From NCBI GenBank assembly GCA_035945995.1, contig DASYZR010000145.1, forward strand, positions 1-34,414: 34,414 nt of DNA, given 5' to 3'. The DNA is from a bacterium. Lineage in GTDB: Bacteria; Sysuimicrobiota; Sysuimicrobiia; Sysuimicrobiales; Segetimicrobiaceae. Numbering within the stretch: position 1 is the first letter of the stretch; every line of letters starts with the position of its first letter. Below the pieces are notes generated by a model that saw nothing but the letters and a program-made list of their open reading frames with translations, did no database searches and was not told the DNA's origin. The position numbers and the translations under genes were made by a program. This document shows positions 33,915 through 34,414 of this stretch, piece by piece.

Positions 33915-34414
33915 GTCTCCTGCTGCGATTCGAGCGGCGGCTCGAGGCGCTCGTCGAGGGGATGTTCTCGCGATGGGGGCGCGACCGCGTGCATCCCGTG
34001 GAAATCGGCCGGCGCGTACTCCGCGAGATGGAGGCCGGCGCAGTGGCCGGCCTGCACGGCACGCTGCTCCCGAACGAATACCAGGTGTTTCTCAATTCCA
34101 AGGACTTCACGCCGTACCAGTCGTTCGCGCCGGCGCTCATCGCGGAACTCACCGGCATGATCCGCGCCCGGGTCGAGGAGCTGGGCGCCCGGCTCGGCGG
34201 GCCTGTCGCGGTGAGCCTCGAGGCGCGGGACGCCATCGCGGCCGGCGAGATCTATGTCGAGGCGCGGCTGGCGCCGGTGTCCGGGGTGCCCGACGCGGGC
34301 GCCGGCGAGGCCGAGGCGGTGCCGGGCCCAGGCACGGATACGCGCGTCTACCGTCGCGAGCGCGCCGCCGGCGGGCGGCTGCGGGTGCTCGCGGGCCCCG
34401 CCGGCCCCGCGGGC
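33911..34414 (+). CDS. fhaA: DUF3662/FhaA-like protein (3' partial)
   Basis: The first 168 codons are open to the right edge. GTG at 33911 overlaps the rlmN stop (GTGA). The DUF3662 domain is clear (LLRFERRLEALVEGMFSRWG, HPVEIGRRVLREMEA, LLPNEYQVFLNSKDF, ELTGMIRARVEELGARLGGP). In FhaA-type proteins this domain is followed by a linker and a phosphothreonine-binding FHA domain, usually beside kinase, phosphatase and wall-synthesis genes (the actinobacterial pknB cluster). The stop and any FHA domain lie beyond the window. A kinase/phosphatase pair would be expected next, matching the prpC-prkC position after yloN in B. subtilis. Confidence 0.88.
   Translation, partial: MSLLLRFERRLEALVEGMFSRWGRDRVHPVEIGRRVLREMEAGAVAGLHGTLLPNEYQVFLNSKDFTPYQSFAPALIAELTGMIRARVEELGARLGGPVAVSLEARDAIAAGEIYVEARLAPVSGVPDAGAGEAEAVPGPGTDTRVYRRERAAGGRLRVLAGPAGPAG

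Overview
The window is a very GC-rich bacterial chromosome segment, tightly packed with housekeeping genes. No rRNA, tRNA gene, CRISPR array, insertion sequence or prophage is visible. Most of it follows the Bacillus subtilis order ylmD-ylmE-ylmF(sepF)...ileS-DksA-like-lspA-ylyB(rluD)-pyrR / yloA(rqcH)-yloC(yicC)-remA-[gmk]-[rpoZ]-coaBC-priA-def-fmt-rsmB-rlmN. Firmicutes-type hallmarks (SepF, RemA/DUF370, a T-box leader, PyrR, YugP-type protease, RqcH) combine with very high GC and an actinobacterial-style DUF3662/FhaA gene and motif-less PriA. I infer a monoderm Terrabacteria lineage: deep-branching, high-GC and Firmicutes-related or neighbouring (for example the Sysuimicrobiota/CSP1-3 or Limnochordia type). 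There is no rRNA here to settle this.

Layout. 1-2791: the 3' part of a PAS-GAF-GAF-SpoIIE-HATPase regulator and its STAS partner, a partner-switching module. 2727-5604 (minus): an operon of a DUF1275 membrane protein, class II fumarase and a nitroreductase. 5732-8626: a PhnD-PhnC-PhnE type ABC importer whose permease carries an extra extracytoplasmic beta domain. 8642-10628: ylmD, ylmE and sepF. 10629-13380: mtnA and a membrane glycosyltransferase, sitting where ylmG-ylmH-divIVA would be expected. 13381-13845: a good promoter and an isoleucine T-box leader. 13846-21458: ileS, an aspartate/glutamate racemase family gene, a DksA/TraR zinc-finger gene, lspA, lgt, rluD and pyrR. 21462-23225 (minus): rqcH. 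23329-29452: yicC, remA, an archaeal-type CMP kinase where gmk normally lies, a CoaC-only flavoprotein, priA, def and fmt. 29454-30113: a methyltransferase; 30110-30493 (minus): an orphan Imm1-like immunity gene. 30633-34414: a YugP-like protease, rsmB, rlmN and the start of a DUF3662/FhaA gene cut by the window edge.

Ten neighbouring gene pairs overlap by four bases (ATGA or GTGA), so translational coupling is the rule. Start codons are often GTG.

I see no single dramatic unknown system. The most notable signals are housekeeping proteins whose key residues or domains are altered: a PriA with all ATPase/helicase motifs erased; an Lgt lacking most residues known to matter in E. coli next to an LspA lacking the TM1 aspartate; an archaeal-type CMP kinase in the gmk slot; a coaBC locus reduced to its CoaC half; a PhnE with an inserted IPT/TIG-like domain; a 3 x 21-bp in-frame repeat in ileS; and a lone Imm1 immunity gene of lower GC.
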